Origin: Ectocarpus siliculosus | Taxonomy: Eukaryota; Sar; Phaeophyceae; Ectocarpales; Ectocarpaceae | Length of the DNA: 16,006 bases | NCBI GenBank assembly: GCA_000310025.1 | Contig: FN649733.1 | Coordinates: 2,088,321-2,104,326, forward strand | Direction of reading: 5' to 3' | Made by a program: the position numbers and the translations under genes | Part shown: positions 15,920 to 16,006 of the stretch, in pieces | Layout of the letters: every line of letters begins with the position of its first letter | Numbering within the stretch: the stretch's first letter is position 1 | Notes under the pieces: generated by a model | Seen by the model: only the letters and a program-made list of their open reading frames with translations | Database searches by the model: none | What the model was told of the DNA's origin: nothing

Positions 15920-16006
15920 TTAAGAAATTTTAAATAAGGGGGATTCCGGGGCCCCCCCCCCTGAAACCCTGCCAAGTGACCCCTTAAGAATATGTCCTAA
16001 CTGCCC
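15920..16006. other. Window edge: AT-rich segment and C/G runs
   Basis: CCCCTTAAGAA occurs at about 15916 and again at about 15978, flanking an AT-rich stretch and a GGGG/CCCC-rich stretch. Probably the edge of another repeat; no coding signal seen. Confidence 0.4.

Noticed and set aside
1-16006. CRISPR array, tRNA or rRNA genes, bacterial operon signals
   Set aside because: No regularly spaced identical repeats with unique spacers, no recognisable tRNA or rRNA sequence, and the gene structure is eukaryotic.

Overview
The window looks like nuclear DNA of an intron-rich eukaryote, most probably a brown alga (Ectocarpus-like stramenopile); this taxonomic call is inference. Short coding blocks of about 65-260 bases are separated by GC-rich introns of roughly 360-1020 bases. 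Splice sites are clear (GTGAGT/GTAAGC-type donors, pyrimidine-rich tracts ending in CAG). CAG/CAA-rich and poly-C tracts are frequent. Nothing looks prokaryotic: there are no operons and no ribosome binding sites.

Region by region (all credible genes are on the + strand). (1) 269-1273: the last three coding exons of a PLP-dependent enzyme of the ACC deaminase / D-cysteine desulfhydrase family; its 5' part lies outside the window. (2) 1274-5327: a 4 kb interval with no recognised gene. It holds a CAG-rich open frame (2739-3602) that may be a hypothetical gene, a small palindromic tandem repeat, and two protein-like but unidentified minus-strand frames. (3) 5328-11786: a complete gene for a glycosyltransferase family 34 (GMA12/MNN10-type) enzyme. 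It can be built from eight exons whose reading phases all agree, giving 550 residues: cytoplasmic tail, signal anchor, Gly-rich stem, catalytic domain with a DID metal-binding motif, and a Gly-rich tail. Its introns (mean about 690 bases) carry three separate local repeats, including a purine-rich minisatellite of about 36 bases. (4) 11787-13607: no gene seen. (5) 13608-14737: fragments of a third, unidentified gene. Its first exon encodes what looks like a heterokont bipartite plastid-targeting presequence (signal peptide, then a Phe at the predicted cleavage site, then a basic segment without acidic residues); the later exon chain is uncertain. (6) 14838-16006: repeat DNA, with a 69-base duplication followed by two diverged copies of a roughly 0.4-0.5 kb element that keep two hairpins.

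The genes show no sign of acting together: an amino-acid/PLP enzyme, a Golgi-type glycosyltransferase and a possible plastid protein are simply neighbours. The most interesting points are the GT34 enzyme in a lineage not known for xyloglucan, its two competing N-termini, the plastid presequence of the third gene, and the hairpin-bearing repeats at the right end.
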